Positions 48,047 to 58,076 of a DNA stretch of 64,000 nucleotides are shown in pieces (position 1 is the first letter of the stretch; the number at the start of each line of letters is the position of its first letter). This stretch comes from Pseudoalteromonas lipolytica (GTDB taxonomy: Bacteria; Pseudomonadota; Gammaproteobacteria; Enterobacterales; Alteromonadaceae), in the NCBI RefSeq assembly GCF_001306915.1, contig NZ_LJTC01000001.1, positions 97,887 through 161,886 on the forward strand. The letters are read 5' to 3'. The position numbers and the translations under genes were made by a program. The notes beneath the pieces are model-generated. The model made no database searches, had not been told where the DNA came from, and was given only the letters and a program-made list of their open reading frames with translations.

Positions 48047-49057
48047 ATGAATGTAGTGATTATTGGCGCAAGTGGTTATAGCGGCGCAGAGCTAGCAAGT
48101 TTAGTTGCTAAGCACCCCAAACTGACCCTACAAGCATGTTATGTGTCTGAAGGGAGTTTAGATAAAGGCAAATTATTAAGCGATTTATACCCTGAGCACC
48201 TTGGATTGTTAGAGTATCCACTACAACCTCTAACAGCTGAGGCTTTCCAAGATATCGAAAGCAATGCTGACTATGTATGCCTGTGTACTGATCACAAGGT
48301 CAGTGTTGATCTTGCTCCGAAATTTTTAGCCATGGGTAAAAAAGTATTCGACCTATCTGGTGGTTTCCGTTTAGCTGGGAATGAGGATTACCTGATTTAT
48401 TACGGTTTCGCACATGAACACCCTGCGCTTTTAGAGCAAGCAGCGTATGGTTTAGCCGAATGGAATAGCGATGCAATTAGTAAAGCGGACCTTGTAGCTG
48501 TAGCGGGTTGTTACCCAACAGCGGCTCTTAATTCTTTAAAACCACTTAAAGAAGCAGGGCTATTAGCTGATCAAGCCATTATTGTTAATGCGGTGTCAGG
48601 TGTTACAGGCGCTGGCAGAAAAGCCAGTGTTAACACGCACTTTTGCGAAGTGTCACTTGCTCCTTATGGCTTGTTTAACCATAGACACACACCTGAGATT
48701 GAGCAGCACCTTGGTCACCCTGTGTTATTCACCCCACATTTAGGTAATTTCCCTCGCGGAATCTTAGAAACTATTTATGTGCAATTAAAACCAGGCGTAA
48801 CAGTAGAGCAAGTGAGCGCGGCGTATCAAGTGTTAGCTAACGAGCCGTTAATTCGTTTACTTGGCAATAAAATTCCAAGCATTAAAGGCGTCGCTAAACA
48901 ACCATTTGTTGATATTGCATGGCAGCAAAAAGGTGAGCAACTCATCGTTATGTCAGCGATTGATAACCTTCTAAAAGGCGCAGCTGGGCAAGCATTACAG
49001 TGTATTAATTTAGCCATGGGTGAACCTCACCACACTGGTTTGGTAGGAGCGCTGTAA
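48047..49057 (+). CDS. argC: N-acetyl-gamma-glutamyl-phosphate reductase
   Basis: NADPH-dependent reductase of 336 residues, third step of arginine synthesis. The nucleotide fold is VVIIGASGYSGAELASLVAKHPK, the catalytic Cys is in VAVAGCYPTAALNSLKPL and the His in NFPRGILETIYV and HRHTPEIEQHLG. The N-terminus gives no reason to prefer another start than ATG 48047. The stop TAA overlaps the argB ATG by one base. Confidence 0.96.
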   Translation: MNVVIIGASGYSGAELASLVAKHPKLTLQACYVSEGSLDKGKLLSDLYPEHLGLLEYPLQPLTAEAFQDIESNADYVCLCTDHKVSVDLAPKFLAMGKKVFDLSGGFRLAGNEDYLIYYGFAHEHPALLEQAAYGLAEWNSDAISKADLVAVAGCYPTAALNSLKPLKEAGLLADQAIIVNAVSGVTGAGRKASVNTHFCEVSLAPYGLFNHRHTPEIEQHLGHPVLFTPHLGNFPRGILETIYVQLKPGVTVEQVSAAYQVLANEPLIRLLGNKIPSIKGVAKQPFVDIAWQQKGEQLIVMSAIDNLLKGAAGQALQCINLAMGEPHHTGLVGAL

Positions 49058-49815
49058 TGAAAACTTGGATCATTAAAGTCGGTGGTGCTGTGTTAAATAG
49101 CGCAGATGCCGCAAAAGCGCTTTTTGATGTTTTAGCCTCTGAACAAGATAACTTTGTTATTGTTCATGGTGGTGGTGCCTTGGTTGATGCTTGGCTTAAA
49201 GACGCCGGCTTTGTAACTGCAAAACATCAAGGTTTACGTATCAGCCCAAATGAGCAAATGCCATTTATTGTTGGTGCTCTTGCCGGTTGTGCCAATAAAC
49301 AATTGATGAGCCAAGCAATCAGCGCTGGCCACAAACCTGTTGGTTTAAGCCTTTATGAAGCGGGTGTACTGGTATCTGAAAAACTTAAAGTATTGGCGCA
49401 AGTAGGTCAGTGCTCAGGTAGTTGTGACAGCGTGCTACCTAGCATGCTTGAACAAGGTCGTTTACCTCTAGTGAGCTCTATTGGTTTTGGGGAAGATGGC
49501 CAATGGTACAACGTCAATGCAGATGAAGCTGCAGCGGCTATCGCTAAAGAGCTTAATGCAGAACTTATTTTTATGACAGATGTAGAGGCTGTGCTTGATG
49601 CCAATAAGCAGCCACTACATCAACTTAATACGCAGCAAATCGAAACACTTATCCTTGAAGGAGTTATTCAGGGCGGGATGGAGGTCAAAGTAAAGACCAG
49701 CCTTCTTGCTGCCCAACATTTACGACGTGGTGTGTATATCTCAAGCTGGCTGAAGCCAGAGAACTTAGTCGCTTTATTAAAAGGCGAGCATGTAGGAACG
49801 AAAATTACACCATAG
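49057..49815 (+). CDS. argB: Acetylglutamate kinase
   Basis: Amino-acid kinase of 252 residues, second step of arginine synthesis. The phosphate-binding glycine loop is VHGGGALVDAWL, and the rest of the fold shows GLSLYEAGVLVSEKL, NVNADEAAAAIAKEL, FMTDVEAVLD and GGMEVKVKTSLLAA. It lacks the N-terminal helix of arginine-sensitive kinases, so feedback control is likely to act at ArgA or by repression; this is inference. argF follows 7 bases downstream. Confidence 0.95.
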   Translation: MKTWIIKVGGAVLNSADAAKALFDVLASEQDNFVIVHGGGALVDAWLKDAGFVTAKHQGLRISPNEQMPFIVGALAGCANKQLMSQAISAGHKPVGLSLYEAGVLVSEKLKVLAQVGQCSGSCDSVLPSMLEQGRLPLVSSIGFGEDGQWYNVNADEAAAAIAKELNAELIFMTDVEAVLDANKQPLHQLNTQQIETLILEGVIQGGMEVKVKTSLLAAQHLRRGVYISSWLKPENLVALLKGEHVGTKITP

Positions 49816-49822
49816 GTATTTC

Positions 49823-50743
49823 ATGTTAAAAAATTTCTTAAATGGTCTTGAATTAGACCAAAAAGGCGCACTTAAATTACTAAACTTAGCGCAAAAAATT
49901 AAAGCAAACCCAACAGACTTCAGCCAAGCATTAGCGGGCAAATCAGTGGTTACCTTGTTTGAAAAGCCAAGTTTACGTACTCGTTTATCATTTGATATTG
50001 GTATTAATAAACTGGGTGGTCACGCAGTTTATTTAGATTCACAAAATGGTGCCATGGGCGCTCGTGAATCGGTTAAAGATTTTGCTCTTAATATCTCAAC
50101 TTGGGCTGATGGCATTGTTGCTCGCGTGAATGCGCACAAAACACTGACCACACTTGCTGAATATTCATCGGTGCCTGTTGTTAATAGCTTATGTGATTTA
50201 TATCACCCATGCCAAGCACTTGCTGACTTTCTAACGCTGCAAGAAGTGCATGGCGATGTTAGCAAACTAAAGCTTGCTTACTTAGGTGAAGGTAACAACG
50301 TCACACACTCTCTAATGCTATTAGCAGCCAATTTAGGCACTGATTTTGTTGCAGTTTGTCCTAAAGGCAGTTCGCCAGATTCGCAAATTCTCAAGCAAGC
50401 AGAGCAAATTGCAGCAATGAATGGCGCGTCTGTTATGGTGAGTGACAGAATTGAGGCGGCAGTTGGCGCAAATGCAGTCTATGCTGATACCTGGGTTTCA
50501 ATGGGTGATAAAACACCGCTTGAGCAGGTAAAAGCTAAATATATGCCTTATCAGCTTAACCAAGCCCTATTAGAGAAAACCGGTGCGCAGACTGTACTGC
50601 ATTGTCAGCCAGCGCATCGTGAGTTTGAAATTACCTCTGAGGTAATGGATGGTCCAGCATCAAAAATTATTCAACAAGCAGAGAATCGTATGCACGCGCA
50701 AAACGCTCTACTTGTCACATTATTAAATCCAAATTTTGTTTAA
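49823..50743 (+). CDS. argF: Ornithine carbamoyltransferase
   Basis: Transcarbamylase of 306 residues that forms citrulline from ornithine and carbamoyl phosphate. The carbamoyl-phosphate motif is FEKPSLRTRLSFD, the second motif DLYHPCQALADF, and the ornithine-binding block TWVSMGD is intact. The C-terminal motif is VLHCQPAHREFEIT, where most OTCs have HCLPAHR, so one position differs (Gln for Leu). Since it sits in argCBFGH it is most likely the genuine ArgF and not AOTC/SOTC, which also use SLRTR but have HCLPV. Confidence 0.92.
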   Translation: MLKNFLNGLELDQKGALKLLNLAQKIKANPTDFSQALAGKSVVTLFEKPSLRTRLSFDIGINKLGGHAVYLDSQNGAMGARESVKDFALNISTWADGIVARVNAHKTLTTLAEYSSVPVVNSLCDLYHPCQALADFLTLQEVHGDVSKLKLAYLGEGNNVTHSLMLLAANLGTDFVAVCPKGSSPDSQILKQAEQIAAMNGASVMVSDRIEAAVGANAVYADTWVSMGDKTPLEQVKAKYMPYQLNQALLEKTGAQTVLHCQPAHREFEITSEVMDGPASKIIQQAENRMHAQNALLVTLLNPNFV

Positions 50744-50752
50744 GGAACACCA

Positions 50753-51955
50753 ATGAGTTCAATTAAAAAAGTCGTATTAGCCTATTCTGGTGGTCTTGAT
50801 ACATCGGCAATCGTGCCATGGTTAAAAGAAAACTACGGCTGTGAAGTAATCGCGTTTGTTGCTGATGTAGGCCAAGGCGCAGAGGAGCTTGAAGGCGTTG
50901 AAGAAAAAGCCATTGCTTCAGGTGCGTCGGAATGCCATATCGTAGACTTAAAAGACGAAATGGTCAGTGATTATATTTACCCAACTTTAAAAACGGGTTC
51001 TATTTACGAAGGCACTTATTTACTAGGTACGTCTATGGCGCGTCCAATCATTGCTAAAGCGCAGGTTGAAATTGCCCGTAAAGTAGGCGCTGATGCGCTT
51101 TCACATGGTTGTACTGGTAAAGGTAACGATCAGGTGCGTTTTGAGTCATGTTTCGCAGCCCTTGCACCAGATCTAAAAGTGATTGCACCGTGGCGTGAGT
51201 GGGACTTATCAAGCCGTGAATCATTACTTGATTACTTAGCTGAGCGTAATATTCCGTGCTCTGCGTCAGCTACAAAAATTTATAGCCGTGATGCTAATGC
51301 TTGGCACATTTCTCACGAAGGTGGTGAGCTTGAAGATCCATGGTGCCAACCAAGTGATCAAGTATGGACATGGACTAACTCGCCTGAGCAAGCACCTAAT
51401 GAAGCAGAATATGTAACATTAAACGTTGTTGAAGGTGAAGTGGTTGCTGTTAACGGTGAGTCATTAAAACCATATGACTGCTTAGTTAAATTAAATGACA
51501 TTGCTGCGCCGCATGGTGTGGGTCGTGTTGATATCGTAGAAAACCGTTTAGTGGGTATGAAGTCGCGTGGCTGTTATGAAACACCAGGAGGCACTGTGAT
51601 CATGGCTGCTCTTCAAGCGATTGACGAGTTAGTGCTAGATAAATCAAGCCGTAAATGGAAAGAAGTGCTTGGTGGTGAGTTCTCTCATTTAGTCTATGAT
51701 GGTCGTTGGTTTACGCCATTAAAAGACTCGATTCTTGCAGGTGCTGAATCACTGTCTAAGTTAGCAACGGGTGAAGTAGTACTTAAGCTTTATAAAGGCC
51801 AAGTCACGGCGGTACAGAAAAAATCACCGAATAGCTTATACAGCGAAGATTTCGCAACCTTCGGCGAAGATGATGTATATGACCAATCTCATGCAGAAGG
51901 TTTCATTCGTTTATTCTCGCTTTCAAGCAGAATCTCAGCACTAACGAAAAAGTAA
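50753..51955 (+). CDS. argG: Argininosuccinate synthase
   Basis: Ligase of 400 residues that joins citrulline and aspartate with ATP. The N-terminal PP-loop is [18 protein letters not shown], and [34 protein letters not shown] and [13 protein letters not shown] are family blocks. The length and layout fit the standard type 1 enzyme. It is preceded by AAGGAACACC before the ATG. Confidence 0.96.
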   Translation: MSSIKKVVLAYSGGLDTSAIVPWLKENYGCEVIAFVADVGQGAEELEGVEEKAIASGASECHIVDLKDEMVSDYIYPTLKTGSIYEGTYLLGTSMARPIIAKAQVEIARKVGADALSHGCTGKGNDQVRFESCFAALAPDLKVIAPWREWDLSSRESLLDYLAERNIPCSASATKIYSRDANAWHISHEGGELEDPWCQPSDQVWTWTNSPEQAPNEAEYVTLNVVEGEVVAVNGESLKPYDCLVKLNDIAAPHGVGRVDIVENRLVGMKSRGCYETPGGTVIMAALQAIDELVLDKSSRKWKEVLGGEFSHLVYDGRWFTPLKDSILAGAESLSKLATGEVVLKLYKGQVTAVQKKSPNSLYSEDFATFGEDDVYDQSHAEGFIRLFSLSSRISALTKK

Positions 51956-51962
51956 TTTAATT

Positions 51963-51985
51963 ATTGCCCTGCATTGCAGGGCAAT
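51963..51985 (+). repeat. Intercistronic hairpin between argG and argH
   Basis: ATTGCCCTGC, loop att, GCAGGGCAAT, a perfect ten-pair stem without a T tract. It lies 8 bases after the argG stop. It may stabilise the upstream mRNA or mark a processing point, since the operon continues into argH. Confidence 0.7.
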
Positions 51986-52007
51986 AGCCGAATTTGGAGA
52001 CAGTTCA

Positions 52008-53381
52008 ATGGCACTATGGGGCGGACGTTTTTCTACGGGTCCAGATGAAGCGTTTAAACAATTCAACGATTCACTTCCTTTTGATTATCAACTTGCAGAG
52101 CAAGACATTATTGGTTCAGTTGCTTGGGCTGGAGCGTTAAAACAAGTAAACGTTTTAAACCAGCAAGAATACGATGATTTAGTTGCAGCACTTAATAAGC
52201 TGTTAGATGAGGTTAAAGCGAACCCACAGGCAGTGGCTGTAGCAGGGCATGAAGATATTCATTCTTATGTTGAATCAGCACTGATTGATAAAGTGGGTGA
52301 CCTTGCTAAAAAGTTACACACTGGTCGTAGCCGTAATGACCAAGTAGCAACAGATTTCCGTTTATGGTGTCGTGATACAGCTGAGCATATTCTTGAAGCA
52401 ATCGCAGAGCTGAAAGGTGAGTTTATTGCCTTAGCTGAGCGTGAGCTTGGCACTATTTTACCGGGTTACACACACTTACAGCGTGCACAACCTGTGTTAT
52501 TTAGTCATTGGTGTATGGCTTATGTTGAAATGCTTGAGCGTGATGAGAGCCGTTTAAGCGATGCCAAAAACCGTATGAACTATTGCCCACTTGGTAGCGG
52601 TGCATTAGCCGGTACTGCGTACCCAATTGATAGGCAAATGCTTGCCGAAGGGTTAGGCTTTACCGGTGCTACACGCAATAGCCTTGATGCTGTATCAGAT
52701 CGTGATTTTGTGGTTGAGCTATTAAGCTGTGCATCGATTTCGATGATCCACTTATCGCGCATGGCTGAAGATTTAATTTTCTATAACTCGGGTGAAGCGG
52801 GCTTTATTGAGCTTTCTGATGGGGTAACATCAGGCTCTTCACTAATGCCGCAAAAGAAAAACCCAGACGCACTAGAGTTAATTCGTGGTAAAACTGGCCG
52901 CGTTTTTGGCGCATTCAGTGCCATGATGATGACATTAAAAGCGCTACCACTTGCTTACAATAAAGATATGCAAGAGGACAAAGAGGGCTTATTTGATGCG
53001 ATGCCAACTTGGCTGGCATGTATTCATATGGCGCAAGCGTGTATCAAAGGCATTAAAGTTAATGCAGATAAAACATTAGCAGCTGCAAAAGGTGGTCACT
53101 CAAATGCGACTGAACTTGCTGATTATTTAGTGGCTAAAGGTATTCCATTTAGAGAAGGTCACCACATTGTTGGTACGCTCGTGCAAATGGCTATTGCACA
53201 AGGGAATAACTTAGAAGATTTAAGTTTAGAGCAATTTAAGTCAGTGCATAGCATTTTCGAATCAGATGTATATCCTGTATTAGAAATAGACGCCTGTATT
53301 AAAGCAAGACAAGCTCTGGGTGGCACCTCTCTTGAGCAAGTAACAAGTGCCATTAAATACGCAAAAAAAAACAGCAAATAG
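52008..53381 (+). CDS. argH: Argininosuccinate lyase (first part of split ArgH-ArgA)
   Basis: Fumarase/aspartase-fold lyase that splits argininosuccinate to arginine and fumarate. It has 457 residues when read to its own TAG at 53379. The N-terminus [38 protein letters not shown] and the signature [20 protein letters not shown] are intact. The C-terminus ends in [10 protein letters not shown] at the usual length of ArgH. Vibrio, Moritella and Pseudoalteromonas generally have ArgH fused to an N-acetylglutamate synthase (ArgH(A), established). Here the acetyltransferase follows in the -1 frame after a run of nine A bases, so a fusion would need frameshifting or the gap could be a sequence error. 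Confidence 0.96.
   Translation: MALWGGRFSTGPDEAFKQFNDSLPFDYQLAEQDIIGSVAWAGALKQVNVLNQQEYDDLVAALNKLLDEVKANPQAVAVAGHEDIHSYVESALIDKVGDLAKKLHTGRSRNDQVATDFRLWCRDTAEHILEAIAELKGEFIALAERELGTILPGYTHLQRAQPVLFSHWCMAYVEMLERDESRLSDAKNRMNYCPLGSGALAGTAYPIDRQMLAEGLGFTGATRNSLDAVSDRDFVVELLSCASISMIHLSRMAEDLIFYNSGEAGFIELSDGVTSGSSLMPQKKNPDALELIRGKTGRVFGAFSAMMMTLKALPLAYNKDMQEDKEGLFDAMPTWLACIHMAQACIKGIKVNADKTLAAAKGGHSNATELADYLVAKGIPFREGHHIVGTLVQMAIAQGNNLEDLSLEQFKSVHSIFESDVYPVLEIDACIKARQALGGTSLEQVTSAIKYAKKNSK
53363..53372 (+). promoter_or_regulatory. Candidate slippery site (A9 then C) at the argH-argA junction
   Basis: GC-AAAAAAAAA-C: nine A bases (53363-53371) followed by C. In the argH frame the last codons are AAA AAA AAC, which contain the classical -1 heptamer A-AAA-AAC, 7 bases ahead of the TAG (53379-53381). 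Slipping back one base carries ribosomes into the acetyltransferase frame. RNA polymerase slippage, adding an A, would do the same. No strong downstream stimulatory stem is evident. Confidence 0.55.
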
Positions 53382-53872
53382 CGGTACGTGACGCAACCTT
53401 AAATGATGTTGAGTCTATTGCTAAGCTAATTCAGCATTGGGCTACGGTAGGTGAAAACCTACCACGAGCTAAAAGCGACATGATTCACTCAATTAATGAG
53501 TTTGCTGTCACTGAAGTTGAAAACCAAGTTGCAGGCTGTGCCTCGCTTTATATTTACGATACTGGCCTTGCTGAAATTCGCTCGCTCGGGGTGGACCCCG
53601 AATCACGAATTGCCGGGCAGGGACGTCAACTTGTTGAACATTTGCTAAAAAAAGCCAAAAGCTTGGCGCTTAGTCGGGTAATTGTTCTGACAAGAGTGCC
53701 AGAATTTTTTGCAAGCCAAGGTTTCAGCTTTTGTAGCAAAGACAGTTTGCCAGAAAAAGTGATCAAAGATTGTGAGCTTTGCCTTCGTAAAGATAATTGC
53801 GATGAAGTGGCAATGGAATATATTTTAAAGCCAAGTAATAGCGCGGTGATCCCGTGTAAACACGTGGCTTAA
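53372..53872 (+). CDS. argA: N-acetylglutamate synthase (ArgA) GNAT domain, -1 frame to argH
   Basis: GNAT domain of about 166 residues that in ArgH(A) fusions acetylates glutamate, the first step of arginine synthesis. The frame starts right after the A9 run ([20 protein letters not shown]), and these 36 residues are the normal GNAT beginning. There is no ATG, GTG or TTG for them; the first usable start is ATG 53480, which would remove the beta1-alpha1-alpha2 region. The acetyl-CoA site is [20 protein letters not shown], and the Cys-rich tail [18 protein letters not shown] is typical of this NAGS type. It is the only candidate NAGS in the operon. Confidence 0.85.
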   Translation, partial: QQIAVRDATLNDVESIAKLIQHWATVGENLPRAKSDMIHSINEFAVTEVENQVAGCASLYIYDTGLAEIRSLGVDPESRIAGQGRQLVEHLLKKAKSLALSRVIVLTRVPEFFASQGFSFCSKDSLPEKVIKDCELCLRKDNCDEVAMEYILKPSNSAVIPCKHVA

Positions 53873-53888
53873 TTTTCCCTGGATAGGA

Positions 53889-53919
53889 AAAACGCACGGT
53901 TACCCCTGTGCGTTTTTTT
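53889..53919 (+). terminator. Intrinsic terminator of argCBFGH(A)
   Basis: AAACGCAC, about 10 bases, GTGCGTTT, then TTTTT. It follows the acetyltransferase stop (53872), which again shows argH and the GNAT part as one transcription unit. Confidence 0.88.
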
Positions 53920-53949
53920 ATGTCTGAAATTTAGATTTACTGACTTTTA

Positions 53950-53984
53950 TGATCAAAATGATCAACTTTTGTAAAAGTTGGATC
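53950..53984. promoter_or_regulatory. Nested palindromes upstream of the 54.1 kb cassette
   Basis: TGATCA (53950-53955), AAA, TGATCA (53959-53964), and overlapping it GATCAACTTTT, gt, AAAAGTTGGATC, an inverted repeat with one extra G (53960-53984). Neither is followed by a T tract. They lie 140-175 bases before the start of the small peptide gene and look like an operator region, but no regulator is identified. Confidence 0.4.
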
Positions 53985-54065
53985 GTTAATTGCTTTTATT
54001 ATCAATGCGGTGGCAACGTCGCGATGAAGTATAAAAAAGCGTCAAAAAAATGAGAACGCTTAACT

Positions 54066-54089
54066 CAGCTTACAAGCTATTGTAAGCTG
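54066..54089 (+). promoter_or_regulatory. Perfect 10-bp inverted repeat just upstream of the peptide gene
   Basis: CAGCTTACAA, GCTA, TTGTAAGCTG. It ends 35 bases before the ATG at 54125. In RNA it would be a ten-pair hairpin in the 5' untranslated region; in DNA it could be a dyad operator. Its words (AAGCTA, TTGTAAG) resemble the heptamer repeats near 62.35 kb, so it may be related to them. Confidence 0.5.
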
Positions 54090-54124
54090 TACTGAAAAAA
54101 CAATTAACTTAAAGGAATTAACTT

Positions 54125-54331
54125 ATGCAAGTTTCAAACAATAGCCAATTGCAAATGCAAGCTTACAGCCAAATGCAACAAACAAAGCCTGCTTTGGAAC
54201 AAACTACTAGTAATAAAACCCTGCAATCTGATACAGTAACTTTATCAAGTGAAGCCTTGGCTTTATCTGGTGACGCAGACCTTCAACGTGGCGGCGGTGC
54301 TGTATTCCCAAATAAAAAGAAAGAAGAGTAG
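54125..54331 (+). CDS. Small peptide of unknown function, 68 residues
   Basis: Unrecognised. A good ribosome site (AAAGGAAT) precedes ATG 54125. The first half is Gln-rich and polar (MQVSNNSQLQMQAYSQMQQ); the middle SDTVTLSSEALALSGD resembles a Ser/Thr motif common in FlgM-like and export-related small proteins (weak similarity); the C-terminus is GGG followed by AVFPNKKKEE. No signal peptide or membrane segment is seen. The GGG-AVFP junction vaguely suggests a double-glycine leader, but the segment after it is only ten residues. The membrane protein gene begins 14 bases downstream, so they are likely one unit. Confidence 0.7.
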   Translation: MQVSNNSQLQMQAYSQMQQTKPALEQTTSNKTLQSDTVTLSSEALALSGDADLQRGGGAVFPNKKKEE

Positions 54332-54345
54332 ATGACGGGTATTAA

Positions 54346-54879
54346 ATGTTTTTGACTGAGCTTTTTGGTGTTTTTTCATTATCAGCTTTTGCTGTTTGGG
54401 GTTTGTTGATGGCATTTTTCTTCAATACCTTTGTTTTTAGCTTAGGTATAAAAAGAAAAACTACCTTATTGCTCAGTTCATTCATCATGGCAACATCCTA
54501 CTTAACAGGTGACTATTTCTTCACTTGGTTATCACCAGTTCCTGCAACATACCTTGACTGGGCGATCTACGACATTGTAACGATTGTCTGTCTAACAATT
54601 GCTTATCTCTTTATGAGAAGAACAACCCCCTCATTTCTATACCTTGTTGTAGGCTTATCTCTTAATTCAATTCTTTTTGTCCTTATGTATATTGACCTGT
54701 ACGTTTACGGAAACACTCAACCTTGGTTTTTTTGGGATGTTTATTCTTTTGGTGTCAATATCATAGATCTAATAATGATAATTGCGCTTATTGTAGACCG
54801 TGATATTTTGGGTCTCCATAAACTCAAAAACTTTATTACTGAGTCAATTAAGCCAAAAGAAATTAGAACACAAGCTTAG
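54346..54879 (+). CDS. Integral membrane protein of unrecognised family, paralogue A
   Basis: Protein of 177 residues with about five to six membrane helices and a short charged C-terminal tail. I do not recognise the family. Visible landmarks shared with the next two genes are WGLLMAFFFN in the first helix, a mid-protein Asp-rich loop, SLNSILFVLMYIDLYVYG, and the end WFFWDVYSFGVNIIDLIMIIAL. Start ATG 54346 follows the small peptide gene by 14 bases. It probably acts with paralogues B and C. Confidence 0.75.
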   Translation: MFLTELFGVFSLSAFAVWGLLMAFFFNTFVFSLGIKRKTTLLLSSFIMATSYLTGDYFFTWLSPVPATYLDWAIYDIVTIVCLTIAYLFMRRTTPSFLYLVVGLSLNSILFVLMYIDLYVYGNTQPWFFWDVYSFGVNIIDLIMIIALIVDRDILGLHKLKNFITESIKPKEIRTQA

Positions 54880-54882
54880 TAA

Positions 54883-55413
54883 ATGTACATAAGTGACTTT
54901 GTCGGAAGTTTGATAGGATCTTTCATTGAATGGGGGTTCTTAATGGCTTTTCTTTTTAATTTAGTGACCCACATTAATAAACCTGATAAACGCTTAGTTA
55001 TTTTGGCGTTTATAATGATGGTTTCATACTTTTTAAGTGGTATTTTTCACTTATCTATTTATAGCTATCTAAACTGGTTTTATTTCGACCTGCTAACCAT
55101 AACAACAATTTTAGCGTGGATTTGCTTTACAAAAATATGCACTTTTAATGCGATCTACTACATTGTCTTCGGGTTGCTTTTAAACGCAACTTTGATGATT
55201 AGTATATTTTTAGATATTTTTGTTATCGAAAACAGAACACCTTGGGCACTCTGGAGTATCTATTCGTTTGGAGTAAATACCGTTGATATAATTATGCTCA
55301 TTGCATTGATTACGAATCGCGACTTTTTTCTTTTGCATAAACTTTGCCGTCTTATGAAATATAAAATTAGAGCGTCATTTTTAGATAAACCTGAACACCT
55401 TACTAACGCTTAA
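54883..55413 (+). CDS. Integral membrane protein of unrecognised family, paralogue B
   Basis: Protein of 176 residues, three bases after paralogue A. The shared positions are WGFLMAFLFNLV, a Tyr/Trp-Asp loop (LNWFYFDLLTITT), GLLLNATLMISIFLDIFV and WALWSIYSFGVNTVDIIMLI. The C-terminus is longer and basic (HKLCRLMKYKIRASFLDKPE). Identity to A and C is low outside the motifs, so the duplications look old. Confidence 0.75.
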   Translation: MYISDFVGSLIGSFIEWGFLMAFLFNLVTHINKPDKRLVILAFIMMVSYFLSGIFHLSIYSYLNWFYFDLLTITTILAWICFTKICTFNAIYYIVFGLLLNATLMISIFLDIFVIENRTPWALWSIYSFGVNTVDIIMLIALITNRDFFLLHKLCRLMKYKIRASFLDKPEHLTNA

Positions 55414-55460
55414 TGAAACTCGTAGTATTTTTAGAGTAGCTAAATTTTAAGACTTACTTC

Positions 55461-55994
55461 ATGCTTAAACTAATCCAAGACAACTTTGGAGTATACCTCG
55501 CAGCATTCATCATGTGGGGGTTTTTGATGTCGTTTCTTTATAACATGGTAAAGAAATCATCTGTACCGAATGGTGACAAAACAGTGATGTGGATTTCACT
55601 TGCACTGTTTATTTCTTACATGATGAGCGACCCATTACTCAATATCGCGCTTGGTTATGATATTTTAGATTCAAGCTTTGCTTATGTTATTTGGGCGCTA
55701 TCTGATTTAACAATACTGCTAATTGTATGGTTAATTGCTCGAAAGCGAAATCTTGCACAGGCTCCAGCTAAGCTTTATGTGTACACTGGGCTTCTCGTCA
55801 ATTCATCACTGTTTTTAGCCATGTATTTCGATATTAACTATGCTTATACTGGAAGTTGGTGGTTTTGGGATGTTTACAGTATCACTGTGAATCTGATGGA
55901 TATCATGATGCTCATCGCCCTTTTCAGTAATAAAGATTTTCTAGGGCTTGTGAAGCTATATAGGCGAGTTCGAGGCCAAGCTGAACCAGCTTGA
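55461..55994 (+). CDS. Integral membrane protein of unrecognised family, paralogue C
   Basis: Protein of 177 residues, 47 bases after B. It shares WGFLMSFLYNMV, GLLVNSSLFLAMYFDINYAY and WWFWDVYSITVNLMDIMMLIAL with A and B. Its loop ALGYDILDSSFAYVIWALSD is longer. The C-terminal tail has positive charge (KLYRRVRGQ). It ends 9 bases before the convergent Wzi-family gene. Confidence 0.75.
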   Translation: MLKLIQDNFGVYLAAFIMWGFLMSFLYNMVKKSSVPNGDKTVMWISLALFISYMMSDPLLNIALGYDILDSSFAYVIWALSDLTILLIVWLIARKRNLAQAPAKLYVYTGLLVNSSLFLAMYFDINYAYTGSWWFWDVYSITVNLMDIMMLIALFSNKDFLGLVKLYRRVRGQAEPA

Positions 55995-56003
55995 CCTCAT
56001 TAG

Positions 56004-57892
<1,889 letters not shown>

Positions 57893-58076
57893 TTAACAGT
57901 GTTTTCTCGACTATGCAGCTTAGAAAATACGCGTATCGGATTAGGAACCTTCACCTATATAAGGTACTAAGCCGATTGAGGTTAATATTTTTCAATGTAG
58001 TATTTAATTGTCGCGCATTTGTTTATACTGCTCGGCTGGGGACCGTAATAATCATAAAAAACAGAGTAAATAGGCT

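Noticed and set aside
53354..53480. Independent acetyltransferase gene starting at ATG 53480
   Set aside because: This would remove the first strand and two helices of the GNAT fold, which are encoded without a start codon between the A9 run and 53480. A fusion by frameshift or a sequence error explains it better.
53950..53964. LuxR-type box or FNR/CRP site in TGATCA-AAA-TGATCA
   Set aside because: The spacing and outer bases do not match these consensuses well enough; kept only as an unassigned palindrome.
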